Positions 51,401-62,084 of a stretch of 64,000 bases of DNA are shown here, piece after piece. Both the position numbers and the translations under genes were made by a program. Under the pieces are notes generated by a model. It was not told the DNA's origin and made no database searches. It saw nothing but the letters and a program-made list of their open reading frames with translations. The stretch's first letter is position 1. Every line of letters begins with the position of its first letter. Source of the stretch: a cyanobacterium endosymbiont of Epithemia clementina EcSB (GTDB lineage: Bacteria; Cyanobacteriota; Cyanobacteriia; Cyanobacteriales; Microcystaceae); assembly GCF_029919255.1 (NCBI RefSeq), contig NZ_CP123991.1, positions 2,767,833-2,831,832 on the forward strand, in the 5' to 3' direction.

Positions 51401-52153
51401 ATGCTATCTCTAGACTTACCTCAAGCTTTGTCTTCCCAAAAAAACGTCAACCATCATCGAATTTTGGTGGTCGAAGACGAAGATGTGATTCGAGATATGA
51501 TTGTTATTGCCTTAGAAGAAGAAGGTTATGAGGTTGTAAGCGCTTCCGATGGACGCACCGCATTAAATTTCTTCCAAGATAAGCTGTCTTCAGACACTGG
51601 ATGGGAGTTTCACTTGGTAGTTTTAGATTTAATGCTACCCCAGATTAACGGTTTAGATATCTGTCGCCTCCTAAGATATGATGGGAACATTGTCCCTATC
51701 TTAATTCTTAGTGCCAAAGCCAGTGAAACTGATAGGGTTTTAGGTCTAGAAGTTGGAGCCGATGATTATTTAACCAAACCTTTCAGTATGCGGGAATTAG
51801 TGGCTCGTTGTCGCGCCTTGATCCGTCGTCAAGGGTTTAGTAATGTGTCATCAGTTCCCGTCCGTAAGTTCCGCGATGTTACCCTATATCCCAACGAATG
51901 TCGGGTAGAGATTCGGGGTGAGGAGGCGAACCTTTCTCCCAAAGAATATCGCTTATTAGATTTGTTCATGAGCTACCCTCGTCGGGTTTGGTCTCGCGAA
52001 CACTTAATAGAACAGGTATGGGGACCTGATTTCTTAGGAGATACTAAAACTGTTGATGTTCATATCCGCTGGTTGAGGGAAAAGCTAGAGTATGATCCGA
52101 GTCAACCAGAATATTTAATTACGGTAAGGGGGTTTGGCTATCGCTTTGGTTAA
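51401..52153 (+). CDS. sphR: OmpR-family response regulator, SphR (phosphate response)
   Basis: 250 residues from the ATG at 51401; a TTG six bases upstream is in frame. The receiver domain (about 20-145) has the acidic pair in VVEDEDVIRD, the phospho-acceptor Asp in VVLDLMLP (near 77) and the conserved Lys in YLTKPFS. A winged-helix domain (about 160-250) ends VDVHIRWLREKLE...GFGYRFG. Sequence and the adjacent PAS-kinase identify the pair as SphS-SphR, which activates phosphatase and phosphate-uptake genes under low phosphate. It is followed by sphS after 90 bp. Confidence 0.85.
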   Translation: MLSLDLPQALSSQKNVNHHRILVVEDEDVIRDMIVIALEEEGYEVVSASDGRTALNFFQDKLSSDTGWEFHLVVLDLMLPQINGLDICRLLRYDGNIVPILILSAKASETDRVLGLEVGADDYLTKPFSMRELVARCRALIRRQGFSNVSSVPVRKFRDVTLYPNECRVEIRGEEANLSPKEYRLLDLFMSYPRRVWSREHLIEQVWGPDFLGDTKTVDVHIRWLREKLEYDPSQPEYLITVRGFGYRFG

Positions 52154-52243
52154 TTACATGAAGTAATTAATTAACATGGAGTCAAGCAATAGTTAACAGA
52201 TTATTAAAGGCCAACAGATGACTTACAGTAGGCTATCAGTTCA

Positions 52244-53503
52244 TTGATTTTCTTTATTCTCGGTTTCTTATTAGGGATGGTTATTTGGGGGTGTAGTTAC
52301 TACCGCTTCAAATACCAATTGCAGAAAATATTGACTGCTTCGCCCGATACGGAGGATTTAGTTAAGTCTTTATCTACAACGTCTCTAGTACGGCGGGAAA
52401 TTCTTTATCTTCAAGAAACGTCTCAACAACAAGCTATAGAATTACAACGACAACAATATATCCTGGAGTTGGCTCCCATTGGTTATCTACACATTGATCG
52501 GGATAATCAATTGCTGTGGTGTAATCAACAAGCGCGACAGTTGCTCCATATTGATCGTTGGCAACCTGGCCAAGTCCGTCTTTTCCTCGAGTTAGTTCGT
52601 TCCTATGAACTTGATCAACTAATTGAAAAAACACGTAATACTCAGACTGCTCAAGTAGAAGAGTGGGTGTTTTATAAAACACCCTATGTCAGTCAAGTGC
52701 TTGTAAATAATGGAGCTATTGCCCTCAAAGGGACAGGCTATCCTCTCCAGAATCAAGCTGTGGCAGTTTTCTTGGAAAATCAACAACCATTAGTAGAACT
52801 ATCGCAATCGCGTGATCGCGCTTTTTCGGATCTTACCCATGAACTACGAACCCCTTTAACCTCTATTTTTTTAGTGGCTGAAACGTTACAGACTCACCTA
52901 GAAAATCCTGAACGTCGTTGGGTTGAAAAACTATTGAAGGAAACCACTCGCTTAATTCATCTAGTCGAAGATTGGCTTGATCTGAGTGAAATCGAAAATA
53001 ATCTTCATCGAAATCTCACTTATGAACGCCTAGCTTTAGATAAATTAATTTTGTCAGCGTGGCAGACTTTAGATCCCCTAGCGCAAAAAACACAAGTCAC
53101 TCTCGACTGTCATGGCAGTTCGGAAATTCAGTTTTCGGGTGATCGCTCTCGTTTATACCAAGCATTTCTCAATCTACTAGACAATAGTTTCAAACATAGT
53201 CCTTCTGGATCTACCATTCAAGTTCATCTTAAATTATGCGAAATTAATCAAGCTATCGAAGTTGATATTATTGATTGCGGTTCTGGGTTTTCTGAGGCAG
53301 ATTTACCTTACATTTTTAATCGTTTATATCGGGGAGATATTTCACGAGTACGCGCTGGAAACGATACTCAATCTCTTCGTCAAGGAAGTGGTTTGGGTCT
53401 AGCAATTACCCAAGAGATTGTTCATGCTCATGGTGGCTCAATTACTGCTAAAAATCATCCTGATACCCACGGAGCTTGGGTAAAAGTGGTGTTTCCGACT
53501 TGA
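52244..53503 (+). CDS. sphS: Sensor histidine kinase SphS
   Basis: 419 residues. A hydrophobic N-terminal segment (about 1-20) is followed by a PAS-like domain (about 75-170, LAPIGYLHIDRDNQLLWCNQ) and a kinase core. The H-box SDLTHELRTPLTSI contains the phospho-His near residue 199; the N-box LLDNSFKHSP, CGSGF and GSGLGLAI loops follow. In Synechocystis the hydrophobic N-terminus and PAS domain of SphS are needed for phosphate sensing. The best start is TTG at 52244; an ATG at 52218 is out of frame. Cotranscribed with sphR is likely. The frame is intact. Confidence 0.87.
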   Translation: MIFFILGFLLGMVIWGCSYYRFKYQLQKILTASPDTEDLVKSLSTTSLVRREILYLQETSQQQAIELQRQQYILELAPIGYLHIDRDNQLLWCNQQARQLLHIDRWQPGQVRLFLELVRSYELDQLIEKTRNTQTAQVEEWVFYKTPYVSQVLVNNGAIALKGTGYPLQNQAVAVFLENQQPLVELSQSRDRAFSDLTHELRTPLTSIFLVAETLQTHLENPERRWVEKLLKETTRLIHLVEDWLDLSEIENNLHRNLTYERLALDKLILSAWQTLDPLAQKTQVTLDCHGSSEIQFSGDRSRLYQAFLNLLDNSFKHSPSGSTIQVHLKLCEINQAIEVDIIDCGSGFSEADLPYIFNRLYRGDISRVRAGNDTQSLRQGSGLGLAITQEIVHAHGGSITAKNHPDTHGAWVKVVFPT

Positions 53504-53886
53504 ACGACCCAATTTTATAGGGGGAGCCTAAGATATTTGTTCATTGTTATAAATTAGCAATTTTAACTCAGAGGTAGGGAAGTAATTGACAGTTTTTATA
53601 TGATTTAGACTATATCCAATTTAAATGGACAACAGCCTAGACCTTAAGATATTGTAATCAATATAATAAAACCAGATAGTTAAACTGTGCATAGTCAAAT
53701 TAAGGGAGGTAATCGTCAAATTTTGTCATTCTTACCTATTGCCTCTTATCTTTCTTCCTTAGATGATCTTCAAAGATGTACAAGGTCTGAGCTCATAAAT
53801 TATGAGAGAGATTTTTAAGATAATCGCGAATAACTTCATTCAGCATTAATAATAAAGGATGAATGGAATAGTGAAAGAGACAAATA
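53504..53886. other. 383-bp gap, nothing recognised
   Basis: AT-rich spacer between sphS and the saccharopine-dehydrogenase-like gene. No hairpin with a T-run, RNA gene or protein-like frame seen. A weak AAAGAG lies shortly before the next ATG. Confidence 0.4.
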
Positions 53887-54879
53887 ATGAATATCAATAG
53901 CACGCTCAAAGTGGGAGTCTTAGGATTTGGGGGACTAGGACAAGCGGCTGCCCGAATTCTTACTCCTAAACAAGAGATGACCTGGGTAGCGGCCGCCGAT
54001 CTTAAAGGTTATGGTTATTGTGAGAGGGGATTAGATCCGGATCAAGTAATCTCCACCTATCACGAAAAGGGGTCGATTGGCTATTGTGAGCCCTATGGAA
54101 CCTTCAGTAACAAAAGTATTCAAGACTTACTTGAAACTAAGACGGTTGATGGCTATTTCTTAGCTTTACCTAACCTTCCTAATACCTTTATGGCGGATGT
54201 TACTAGGCAATTTATCTCGTCAGGGTGGCGAGGAGTGTTAGTAGATGCCCTCAAGCGTACCAGTGCAGTCGAACAATTACTCAAATTACAATACGAATTA
54301 GCTCAAGCCGGAATCACTTACTTAACCGGATGTGGGGCAACTCCTGGGTTGCTCACCGCCGCTGCAACCATAGCGGCCCAAAGTTACGCCGAGGTTCACC
54401 GTGTTAAAATCTCCTTTGGAGTCGGTATTGCTAACTGGGAAGCCTATAGAGCTACAATTCGTGAAGATATCGCTCATTTGCCAGGGTTTGACGTAGAAAG
54501 AGCCAAGGGTATGAGTGATGCTGAGGTAGAAGCCTTTTTAGACAAAACCAATGGGATTTTAACCTTAGAAAATATGGAACACGCCGATGATATTATGCTA
54601 GAACTGGCGGGGGTTTGCGATCGTGATCGGGTAACAGTTGGGGGTGTAGTTGATACTCGTAACTCCAGAAAACCTTTAAGTACTAATGTTCAAGTAACCG
54701 GGCGTACTTTTGACGGAAAAATCTCCACTCATACTTTCGCTCTAGGAGACGAAACCAGTATGGCGGCCAACGTTTGCGGACCTGCTTTTGGTTATCTTAA
54801 GGCAGGTATGGCGCTACATCGTCGTGGAATTTATGGACTATTTACTGCCGCGGAAATAATGCCTAAGTTTGTGAAATAA
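53887..54879 (+). CDS. Saccharopine dehydrogenase-like oxidoreductase
   Basis: 330 residues. The N-terminal Rossmann fold begins [19 protein letters not shown] with a GxGGxGxxA dinucleotide-binding loop (about 12-18). The middle has [17 protein letters not shown] and [20 protein letters not shown] (about 145-165), and the C-terminal domain contains [20 protein letters not shown]. Cyanobacterial genomes annotate this family as saccharopine dehydrogenase-like; lysine-pathway activity is not expected, and the true substrate is unknown. ATG at 53887. The base composition is typical of intact genes here and no damage is visible. Confidence 0.8.
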   Translation: MNINSTLKVGVLGFGGLGQAAARILTPKQEMTWVAAADLKGYGYCERGLDPDQVISTYHEKGSIGYCEPYGTFSNKSIQDLLETKTVDGYFLALPNLPNTFMADVTRQFISSGWRGVLVDALKRTSAVEQLLKLQYELAQAGITYLTGCGATPGLLTAAATIAAQSYAEVHRVKISFGVGIANWEAYRATIREDIAHLPGFDVERAKGMSDAEVEAFLDKTNGILTLENMEHADDIMLELAGVCDRDRVTVGGVVDTRNSRKPLSTNVQVTGRTFDGKISTHTFALGDETSMAANVCGPAFGYLKAGMALHRRGIYGLFTAAEIMPKFVK

Positions 54880-55056
54880 AACACTTTTATCAAACGACAG
54901 GCAATATTCAAAATTCTGGTTTTTAAATAGGAGATATGAGACATAATGTAATATGATCATATAAATCCGATCCAATACGGCTCAACTCGGTTAAGCGTGG
55001 ATATAGTAATGGTTCGTGTTCAGTTTACGCGAACTATTTCCTCTTGATATTTATAT

Positions 55057-55660
55057 TTACTTTCTTATAATTGGATGTGAATAGGCTTGAATAAGTCGAA
55101 AATAGATTTTACAGTGGGGATTTAGGAGCCGATTGTTCTCTGCCCATTGAGTTCGGTCTCCTCTGTCCAGGAGGATGATAAGGGGAGTCATTCGGTTACT
55201 TTCGAACACCCTTTGCTTGATTTGAACGGTATTAGTTTTTTGATAGTTGAAGGAAGAAATGGGATCGTTCCTAGATCTGTACAGAGACGTAAGGGCAATA
55301 GCGGTAAAGAGCTTGGGCGTATTTAGTGGGGGTTTGGGGGATTCTATGAAAGGCACCAAAAATGAGGTAAAAGTGGTGATCGGGGAGATATATCCCAGTT
55401 CCCGGACTTAGAGATTCTAGTAAGATGTTAAAGTTTTTAACTTGACTGAAAATGTACCTCGTCTTCAATAAAAGCCACATTGGCGGGGAGCCACTATGAT
55501 TTTTCTGTACGGAAGGGATAACGGTAGAGCTGTGCACCACCAGTTAACTACTTTTCAAATCTTTGATTTGATAGGAGCAATTTAGCTCATAAAATACTTC
55601 GGCAGAATCGAGAAGAGATTTCATATCCATAGCGCCAGACGTTAATAAATATGGCTTCTA
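55057..55660 (-). pseudogene. Degraded minus-strand coding region, family unknown
   Basis: Minus-strand pieces in three frames: MDMKSLLDSAEVFYELNCSY (from about 55632), LTGGAQLYRYPFRTEKS and WLPANVAFIEDEVHFQS (about 55550-55460), and IPQTPTKYAQALYRYCPYVS with MTPLIILLDRGDRTQWAEN lower down. Composition is protein-like and GC content is closer to genes than to gaps. Frame changes are frequent. I do not recognise a family. Confidence 0.4.
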
Positions 55661-55690
55661 GCATAAAGCTGCTGTTCTCCTTTCTCACTA

Positions 55691-55726
55691 CAACTCTCCG
55701 TTAAACATGAGTTTGACGGAGAGTTG
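55691..55726. terminator. Strong 11-bp hairpin
   Basis: CAACTCTCCGT (55691-55701) pairs with ACGGAGAGTTG (55716-55726); an inner AAAC/GTTT extends the stem around an ATGA loop. More GC-rich than its surroundings. It may end or begin a lost transcript. Confidence 0.5.
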
Positions 55727-56532
55727 CAATCTTGATTGTTGGCGGTTACTCTTTTATATAATTGTCAACTTCGTCATATTTTGACTTGGATATTGAGAAT
55801 AAGAGCAGTGTTTTTAAATCTTATTAGATTTATTTCATAATTCAGTTATGATAAAAACTTTGGAAGTTATTAGCTACGATTGATAATCTTAAAATAATTG
55901 AGAATAAGTTGAATGTACAATACAAAAATCTACTTCTTTTCTGTCCTCTAGTTTATGGCGATGATAGTGTTGCCTTTGTTTGTGATGAAAGATTATGACT
56001 ATAGTAGCTACCACTTATTTAAAAGAAATTGTGCTCTTCTGAATTATTTATCTTATTATCTATATTTTTTTGAAAAAATATTTTAGCTTTTTACTTATTT
56101 TTTAATGTATTTTATGTTGATGGGCTTTAAAAAGCTAATTATCGTTTTGCCAAATAAAATATAATCTTGATATAACTCAAAAATATCACTAATAAAGTTA
56201 ATAGGTATGAAATATTCAGTAAAAAAAAATTAGATATTATAAATAGACAAAAAAATATCTACAGTAAGAATATGGTAAAGAGTAGTTTGATAACTTTTAT
56301 AAATTAAGATAAGAAACATTACCCTAAGCAATAACATATAAAATATTGATAGTTTTTTAAGATAAATGTAAGTAGACTAATCATAAAAAAATACAGGAAA
56401 TAACAAAGTCAACACTTCATTTAATAACTTTCTTGAAAGAGGTAAAATAATTATGTGTCAGTTTAAATAAATCTAAGAAATAGAAAATGTATAGTATCTT
56501 TTTTATAAGATAAATAGATCTTAGAATAATTC

Positions 56533-56578
56533 AGGATAGATTCATTTACCCTTTATAAGGGGTAAATTAATCTATCCT
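56533..56578. repeat. Long inverted repeat 1 upstream of pgm
   Basis: AGGATAGATT-C-ATTTACCC and its partner (GGGTAAAT-T-AATCTATCCT) pair over about 20 bp with one or two mismatches around a short TTTATAA-like loop. Confidence 0.6.
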
Positions 56579-56750
56579 TACAGTCAAATAGTAGCGAGTA
56601 AATTTGATGTTATGAAACAGACTAATGAATACCTAAACTTTCAAAAAATAAAAACAAGAGAATAAAGGCGAAAAAAAAGACGAACAATGTAAAATAGATA
56701 AAGCTCAAAAACTACCATAAATATTATAAAAATATGTTAAATAAAATGAA

Positions 56751-56788
56751 ATATAGCAAATTTATTAAACCTAAAAAATTTGCTATAT
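56751..56788. repeat. 13-bp perfect inverted repeat 2 upstream of pgm
   Basis: ATATAGCAAATTT (56751-56763) and AAATTTGCTATAT (56776-56788), 12-nt spacer. The right arm runs into TATAGTATAAT, which resembles a -10 element. Confidence 0.6.
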
Positions 56789-56847
56789 AGTATAATTTTC
56801 TGATATGCCTTGGCAATTCTATGGTTAGTTAAGTCTCAAAAATAAGC

Positions 56848-56888
56848 TATAATTTTGTATTTTTTCCCAAAAAAAATACAAAATTATA
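56848..56888. repeat. Inverted repeat 3 upstream of pgm
   Basis: TATAATTTTGTATTTTT pairs with AAAAATACAAAATTATA around TCCC and extra A residues, about 17 bp, A/T pairs except one G-C. Confidence 0.6.
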
Positions 56889-56922
56889 AAAAAAATCACA
56901 CTAATTCTAGGAAAACTAGATT

Positions 56923-56957
56923 TTTTACATGTAAATATTATTAATTTACATGTAAAA
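56923..56957. promoter_or_regulatory. Twin TTTACATGTAAA palindromes upstream of pgm
   Basis: The 12-bp palindrome TTTACATGTAAA occurs twice (56924-56935 and 56945-56956), centres 21 bp apart, about two helical turns. The unit also reads as a 14-bp inverted repeat with a 7-nt loop. Spacing fits a pair of dimer-binding operator sites 80 bp before pgm; a regulator is not known. Confidence 0.5.
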
Positions 56958-57036
56958 TACTTCCTTAAACTGTTCTCAAAGAGAACTCAAGAGGCTAATC
57001 TAAAAAGGAGTCAATATTTGTTAAAGGTTCTTTACT

Positions 57037-58479
57037 ATGCTCTTTTCTGTTAACCCGATTAAATTTGGCACTGATGGCTGGCGTGGTGTTATTGGTGCTG
57101 AGTTTACTTTTGAACGAGTCGCTTTGTTAGCCCCCCTCGCAGCCAAAATCTTAGCTGATAATTATGGAACCCCTGATAGAAAACATCAAGTGATTGTGGG
57201 ATATGATCGTCGATTTTTAGCCGAAGAATTTGCTCAAGTTGCCGCTGAAGCTATACAAGAAGCAGGATTTGATGTGGTATTATCCCAATCTTATGCCCCT
57301 ACTCCCGCCTTTAGTTGGGCAGCTAAACAACAAAATTCTTTAGGCGCGATTGTCTTAACCGCAAGTCACAACCCCGCTAAATATTTAGGATTAAAGGTAA
57401 AAGGAGCGTTTGGTGGCTCAGTTTCTCGGAAAATAACCCAGCAAATTGAAACTTTATTGCTTAATCCTCCTATTTTTAATTGTAAATCAGGAACCTTAAC
57501 CTACTTTGATCCTTGGGAAAGTTACTGTCATGGATTACAACAAAAAGTTAATATCGAAACCATTCGCGGGGCTATTTCATCAGGTAAATTAAAGGTGTTT
57601 GCTGATGTGATGCACGGGGCTGCTGCAACAGGCTTAAAACGATTATTAAGCTGTGCTATTGAAGAAATTAACGGTGATCGCGATCCATTATTTGAAGGAG
57701 GTGCGCCTGAACCTTTGCCTCGTTATTTATCGAAGTTATTTAATGCTATCAAAACTTCAACCCGTCAGGGAGACAATAGATTAAGAGTTGGTTTAGTTTT
57801 TGATGGAGATGGTGATCGCATTGCTGCAGTAGACGGACAAGGAAATTTTCTAAGTTCTCAAGTTTTAATTCCTATTTTAATTGATCATTTAGTCAAACGT
57901 AAGGGCTTTACAGGGGAAATTATTAAAACTGTAAGTGGTTCAGATTTAACTTCTCGTCTAGCACAACTTTATGGTCTTTCAGTTTATGAAACCCCCATTG
58001 GTTATAAATATATTACGGATCGAATGTTAACTACTGATAGCTTGATTGGCGGAGAAGAATCTGGTGGAATTGGTTATGGAACTCATATTCCTGAACGCGA
58101 TGCTTTATTATCAGCTTTATATGTCTTAGAAGCTATGGTGGAAAGTAGCAAAGATTTAGGTGAATATTACGACTATTTACAAGATAAAACCAATTTTTAT
58201 AATGTTTATGATCGTCTTGATTTACCCTTAGCTGATATAGAAGTTCGAGCAAAACTAGTAGAAAAATTACAACAAGAACCGTTAACTAAAATTGCTGGAC
58301 AAAAAGTACTAAATTGTTCAACTAAAGATGGTTATAAACATCGCTTAGATGATGGAAGTTGGTTATTGATTCGCTTTAGTGGGACTGAACCAGTATTAAG
58401 ATTATATTGTGAATCAATAACCACCAAACAAGTCCATCAAATTTTAAATTGGGTAAAAGACTGGGCAAATTCAGTTTAA
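57037..58479 (+). CDS. Phosphoglucomutase/phosphomannomutase
   Basis: 480 residues with the four-domain alpha-D-phosphohexomutase layout. The phospho-Ser loop TASHNPAKYLGLK lies near 107-119, the Mg-binding DGDGDR near 254-259, the sugar-binding GGEESGGIGYG near 336-346, and the phosphate-binding RFSGTEPVLRLY near 444-455. It interconverts hexose 1- and 6-phosphates, feeding glycogen, GDP-mannose or cell-wall sugars; specificity (glucose or mannose) cannot be set from sequence alone. ATG at 57037. Convergent with carB. The long hairpin-rich leader upstream is unusual. Confidence 0.92.
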   Translation: MLFSVNPIKFGTDGWRGVIGAEFTFERVALLAPLAAKILADNYGTPDRKHQVIVGYDRRFLAEEFAQVAAEAIQEAGFDVVLSQSYAPTPAFSWAAKQQNSLGAIVLTASHNPAKYLGLKVKGAFGGSVSRKITQQIETLLLNPPIFNCKSGTLTYFDPWESYCHGLQQKVNIETIRGAISSGKLKVFADVMHGAAATGLKRLLSCAIEEINGDRDPLFEGGAPEPLPRYLSKLFNAIKTSTRQGDNRLRVGLVFDGDGDRIAAVDGQGNFLSSQVLIPILIDHLVKRKGFTGEIIKTVSGSDLTSRLAQLYGLSVYETPIGYKYITDRMLTTDSLIGGEESGGIGYGTHIPERDALLSALYVLEAMVESSKDLGEYYDYLQDKTNFYNVYDRLDLPLADIEVRAKLVEKLQQEPLTKIAGQKVLNCSTKDGYKHRLDDGSWLLIRFSGTEPVLRLYCESITTKQVHQILNWVKDWANSV

Positions 58480-58752
58480 CTTAACGTTAGTTTCGATTAG
58501 GATTACTTAGCCACTCATTTTACGGACCAATTATATATAAATCAGATGATAGAATTAGACAGTTAGCCTGACTAAAATTTAGAGGATACAAAATACTATT
58601 TCTGTACACTATTATTAGGAAATCTATCTCTAAAATCTCAAGTAATTTAATTGATAAATAACTCATTGATTTTATTAAAACTACGCTTGATCTTGTGTTA
58701 AAAGATTACAACTTTCAACTCTGGAGATTCTGACCTTTTATTGTGTTAAGCT

Positions 58753-58771
58753 AGGCGGGTATTGCCCACCT
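58753..58771. terminator. Short GC-rich hairpin between pgm and carB
   Basis: On the minus strand AGGTGGG-CAATA-CCCGCCT folds with one wobble, eight bases past the carB stop. There is no clear T-run. It may terminate carB. Confidence 0.45.
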
Positions 58772-58778
58772 GATAATT

Positions 58779-61700
58779 TTAAAAAAAATAGTCCTGTAAC
58801 GCCTTAACTTCTAGAGGTTGAGTTTGTAAAGCTCGAATAGCTGCAACAGTTGCTTTTGCCCCTGCTATTGTTGTAATAACAGGTAATTTATAATCCAAAG
58901 CAGTACGACGAATTAAGCGACCATCCACCTGAGATTCTTCACCACTGGGAGTATTGATAATAAATTGAATCTGCTTATTTTTAATCCAATCTATTATATG
59001 AGGACGACCTTCATGGAGTTTAAAAACAACTTCTACATCTTCAATTCCATTATCGGATAATACTTTTTGAGTCCCTGAAGTTGCGACAATTTTAAATCCT
59101 AAAGAAACTAGGTCTTTAACAACTGAAACCGTTGAAAGTTTATCTCGATTACTCATGGAAACAAATACCGTTCCGGTCGTAGCTAAGTCAACTCCAGCAG
59201 CAATTTCTGCTTTAGCAAAAGCTTTTCCAAAGTCATCATCTATTCCCATTACTTCCCCAGTAGAACGCATTTCTGGTCCTAATAACGTATCAGTTTCTGG
59301 GAATTTTTGGAAAGGTAAAACTACTTCTTTAACAGCGATATGACGTGGAACAAGTTCCTCAGTTATTTTTAACTCTTTTAAAGTTCTTCCTGACATAAGT
59401 AAAGAGGCAATTTTAGCTAAAGGTCGTCCTGTTGCTTTAGACACATAGGGGACGGTGCGAGATGCACGAAGATTTGCTTCTAAAATGTAAACAGTTTCCC
59501 CTTGAATAGCATATTGAATGTTCATTAACCCGATAACTTTCAATCTATTTGCTAAGTGAGTTGTCCAAGTTCTAATAGTATCAATAACTGTGGCTGAAAG
59601 GGTGGTAAAAGGAAGAGAACAAGCCGAGTCTCCAGAGTGCACACCTGCATGTTCAATGTGTTCCATAATGCCGCCAATAACCACGTTTCCGGTTATATCA
59701 CACAAAGCATCAACATCAACTTCGATCGCATTTTCAAGAAACTTATCAATTAGAATAGGATGGTTAGGTTCCACCTGTACAGCGTATGTCATGTAACGTT
59801 CTAATTCTTCATCAGAATAGACAATTTCCATGGCTCTTCCTCCCAACACATAGGAAGGACGTACAACGACAGGATAACCAATACGAGAAGAAATAACTAA
59901 CGATTCTTCATAACTGCGAGAAATTCCGTTAGGGGGTTGTCTAATGTCAATATCATGTAATATCTTTTCAAAGCGTTCCCGATCTTCTGCAGTATCGATC
60001 GCGTCGGGAGAAGTTCCCCAAATTTTAGTTTGGACAGGGCACTCGGGACTATCGAGGTATGCCTGCAAGGGAACTGCTAATTTCAAGGGAGTTTGACCCC
60101 CAAATTGGAGAATGATTCCCACAGGGTTCTCAGTTTCGATAACGTTCAAGATATCTTCTTTAGTTAGGGGTTCGAAATACAACCTATCGCTTGTATCGTA
60201 ATCGGTGGAAACGGTTTCAGGGTTAGAATTCACCATAATGGTTTCAAACCCTGCATCGCTGAGGGAAAAGGATGCATGACAGCAACAATAGTCAAATTCA
60301 ATTCCTTGTCCAATACGGTTAGGACCTGCCCCTAAGATCATGACTTTCTGTTTCTCAGTAGGAGTTACTTCTGTTTCTGAAGGTTCATAAGTGGAATAGA
60401 AATAGGGAGTAAAGGCTTCAAATTCTGTCGCGCAAGTATCTACAACCTTGTAGACCGGAATGATGCCCAAACTCTTGCGATAGCTTCTGACCTCATCTTC
60501 ATTAGTTTTCGTTGCAAAAGCAATTTGGTAATCGCTAAACCCTTGTTGTTTAATTAACCGCATTTTTTGGATCGTAATGTCAGTTAAGAGAGTTTGTTTG
60601 AGGAATTTTTCGCTTTCACTGAGTTCTTCTAACTTATCCAAAAACCAGATGTCAATGGCAGTCAATTCGTGAATTTCGTCTACGGTCATCCCCAGTTGCA
60701 ACGCATGATATATACTATAAACACGGTCAGGGTTGGGAGTTCGTAGATTGGCGCAAACTTGGGATAGAGTGGGTAAGGTTTCTTTTCGGTCGCAACCGAA
60801 GCCATGTCGTCCTGTCTCTAGAGAGCGTAAGGCTTTTTGAAAAGACTCTTGAAAAGTTCTTCCTATAGCCATTACTTCTCCTACAGACTTCATTTGGGTA
60901 GTTAGAATGGGTGGGGAACCATGGAATTTTTCAAATGCAAAACGGGGTATTTTCGTTACCACATAGTCAATACTCGGTTCAAAAGATGCGGGAGTTTGTT
61001 TGGTGATGTCGTTGTTGATCTCATTGAGAGTATACCCCACTGCTAGTTTAGCGGCAATTTTAGCGATGGGAAACCCTGTTGCTTTTGATGCTAATGCAGA
61101 TGATCGTGATACACGGGGATTCATTTCAATGACAATCACATCTCCATTGACAGGGTTAACAGAAAATTGAATATTAGACCCTCCCGTTTCTACGCCAATT
61201 TGGCGGATAATTGCTTGAGAATAATCTCTTAGCCGTTGATATTCTTTATCAGTTAACGTCTGTGCTGGTGCTACTGTTATAGAGTCCCCTGTATGAATTC
61301 CCATGGGGTCAAAGTTTTCGATTGAACAGATAATGACCACATTATCAGCTAAGTCCCGCATTACTTCCAATTCATATTCTTTCCATCCTAATAAAGATTT
61401 TTCGATTAAAATTTGAGACACAGGAGACGTTTCAATCCCAAATTGTACCATTGCTTCAAATTCTTCTTGGTTATAAGCAATACCTCCTCCCGTTCCTCCA
61501 AGAGTGAATGCAGGACGTATTATCAAGGGATAAGGTCCAATTTCTTGACCAATTACCTGTGCTTGTTTGAGGGTACTGGCAACACCCGAAGGACAAACAG
61601 GAACTCCAATTTTAGCCATCGCTTTTTTAAATAATTCCCGATCTTCTGCCATTTCAATAGCTGACAGTTTCGCACCGATCAACTCCACATTATACATATC

Positions 61701-62024
61701 CAAAACTCCAGTTTTGGCTAAAGACACCGTCACATTAAGAGCAGTTTGACCTCCCATTGTCGGTAACAACGCATCAGGACGTTCTTTGGCAATGACTTTT
61801 TCTACCATATCGGGGGTTAGGGGTTCTATATAAGTCCGGTCAGCCATTTCAGGATCAGTCATAATGGATGCTGGGTTGGAGTTGACTAAGACAATTTCAT
61901 ATCCTTCTTCTCGCAATGCTTTACAAGCTTGAGTACCAGAATAGTCGAATTCGCAAGCTTGTCCGATAACGATGGGGCCTGCACCTAAAATCAAGATTTT
62001 TTTTAAGTCGTTGCGACGTGGCAT
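58779..62024 (-). CDS. carB: Carbamoyl-phosphate synthase large subunit
   Basis: 1081 residues from the ATG at 62024 ([20 protein letters not shown]), the usual family start; an ATG at 62084 would add 20 residues. Two homologous ATP-grasp halves are present: the first (about 1-400) with MGGQTALN and [11 protein letters not shown], the second (about 550-930) with [12 protein letters not shown] and [14 protein letters not shown]-terminal MGS-like regulatory domain (about 945-1081) contains [15 protein letters not shown] and INTPSGEES. It makes carbamoyl phosphate from bicarbonate, ATP and glutamine-derived ammonia, for arginine and pyrimidines. The small subunit is not in the window. Confidence 0.97.
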   Translation of the reverse strand: MPRRNDLKKILILGAGPIVIGQACEFDYSGTQACKALREEGYEIVLVNSNPASIMTDPEMADRTYIEPLTPDMVEKVIAKERPDALLPTMGGQTALNVTVSLAKTGVLDMYNVELIGAKLSAIEMAEDRELFKKAMAKIGVPVCPSGVASTLKQAQVIGQEIGPYPLIIRPAFTLGGTGGGIAYNQEEFEAMVQFGIETSPVSQILIEKSLLGWKEYELEVMRDLADNVVIICSIENFDPMGIHTGDSITVAPAQTLTDKEYQRLRDYSQAIIRQIGVETGGSNIQFSVNPVNGDVIVIEMNPRVSRSSALASKATGFPIAKIAAKLAVGYTLNEINNDITKQTPASFEPSIDYVVTKIPRFAFEKFHGSPPILTTQMKSVGEVMAIGRTFQESFQKALRSLETGRHGFGCDRKETLPTLSQVCANLRTPNPDRVYSIYHALQLGMTVDEIHELTAIDIWFLDKLEELSESEKFLKQTLLTDITIQKMRLIKQQGFSDYQIAFATKTNEDEVRSYRKSLGIIPVYKVVDTCATEFEAFTPYFYSTYEPSETEVTPTEKQKVMILGAGPNRIGQGIEFDYCCCHASFSLSDAGFETIMVNSNPETVSTDYDTSDRLYFEPLTKEDILNVIETENPVGIILQFGGQTPLKLAVPLQAYLDSPECPVQTKIWGTSPDAIDTAEDRERFEKILHDIDIRQPPNGISRSYEESLVISSRIGYPVVVRPSYVLGGRAMEIVYSDEELERYMTYAVQVEPNHPILIDKFLENAIEVDVDALCDITGNVVIGGIMEHIEHAGVHSGDSACSLPFTTLSATVIDTIRTWTTHLANRLKVIGLMNIQYAIQGETVYILEANLRASRTVPYVSKATGRPLAKIASLLMSGRTLKELKITEELVPRHIAVKEVVLPFQKFPETDTLLGPEMRSTGEVMGIDDDFGKAFAKAEIAAGVDLATTGTVFVSMSNRDKLSTVSVVKDLVSLGFKIVATSGTQKVLSDNGIEDVEVVFKLHEGRPHIIDWIKNKQIQFIINTPSGEESQVDGRLIRRTALDYKLPVITTIAGAKATVAAIRALQTQPLEVKALQDYFF

Positions 62025-62084
62025 AAGCGTTTTTGTAGAGTAGATAGAATAAACCGAAGTTATTGTATCTACTGTCTGTAGCAT

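Larger units (their letters stand above)
54880..57036. other. 2.2-kb gap with a degraded minus-strand region and a hairpin cluster
   Basis: Between about 55690 and 55057 the minus strand is partly open and less AT-rich; it is listed separately. From 55740 to 56500 I see only AT-rich sequence. From 56533 to 56957 four inverted repeats follow one another upstream of pgm (listed separately). Confidence 0.5.
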
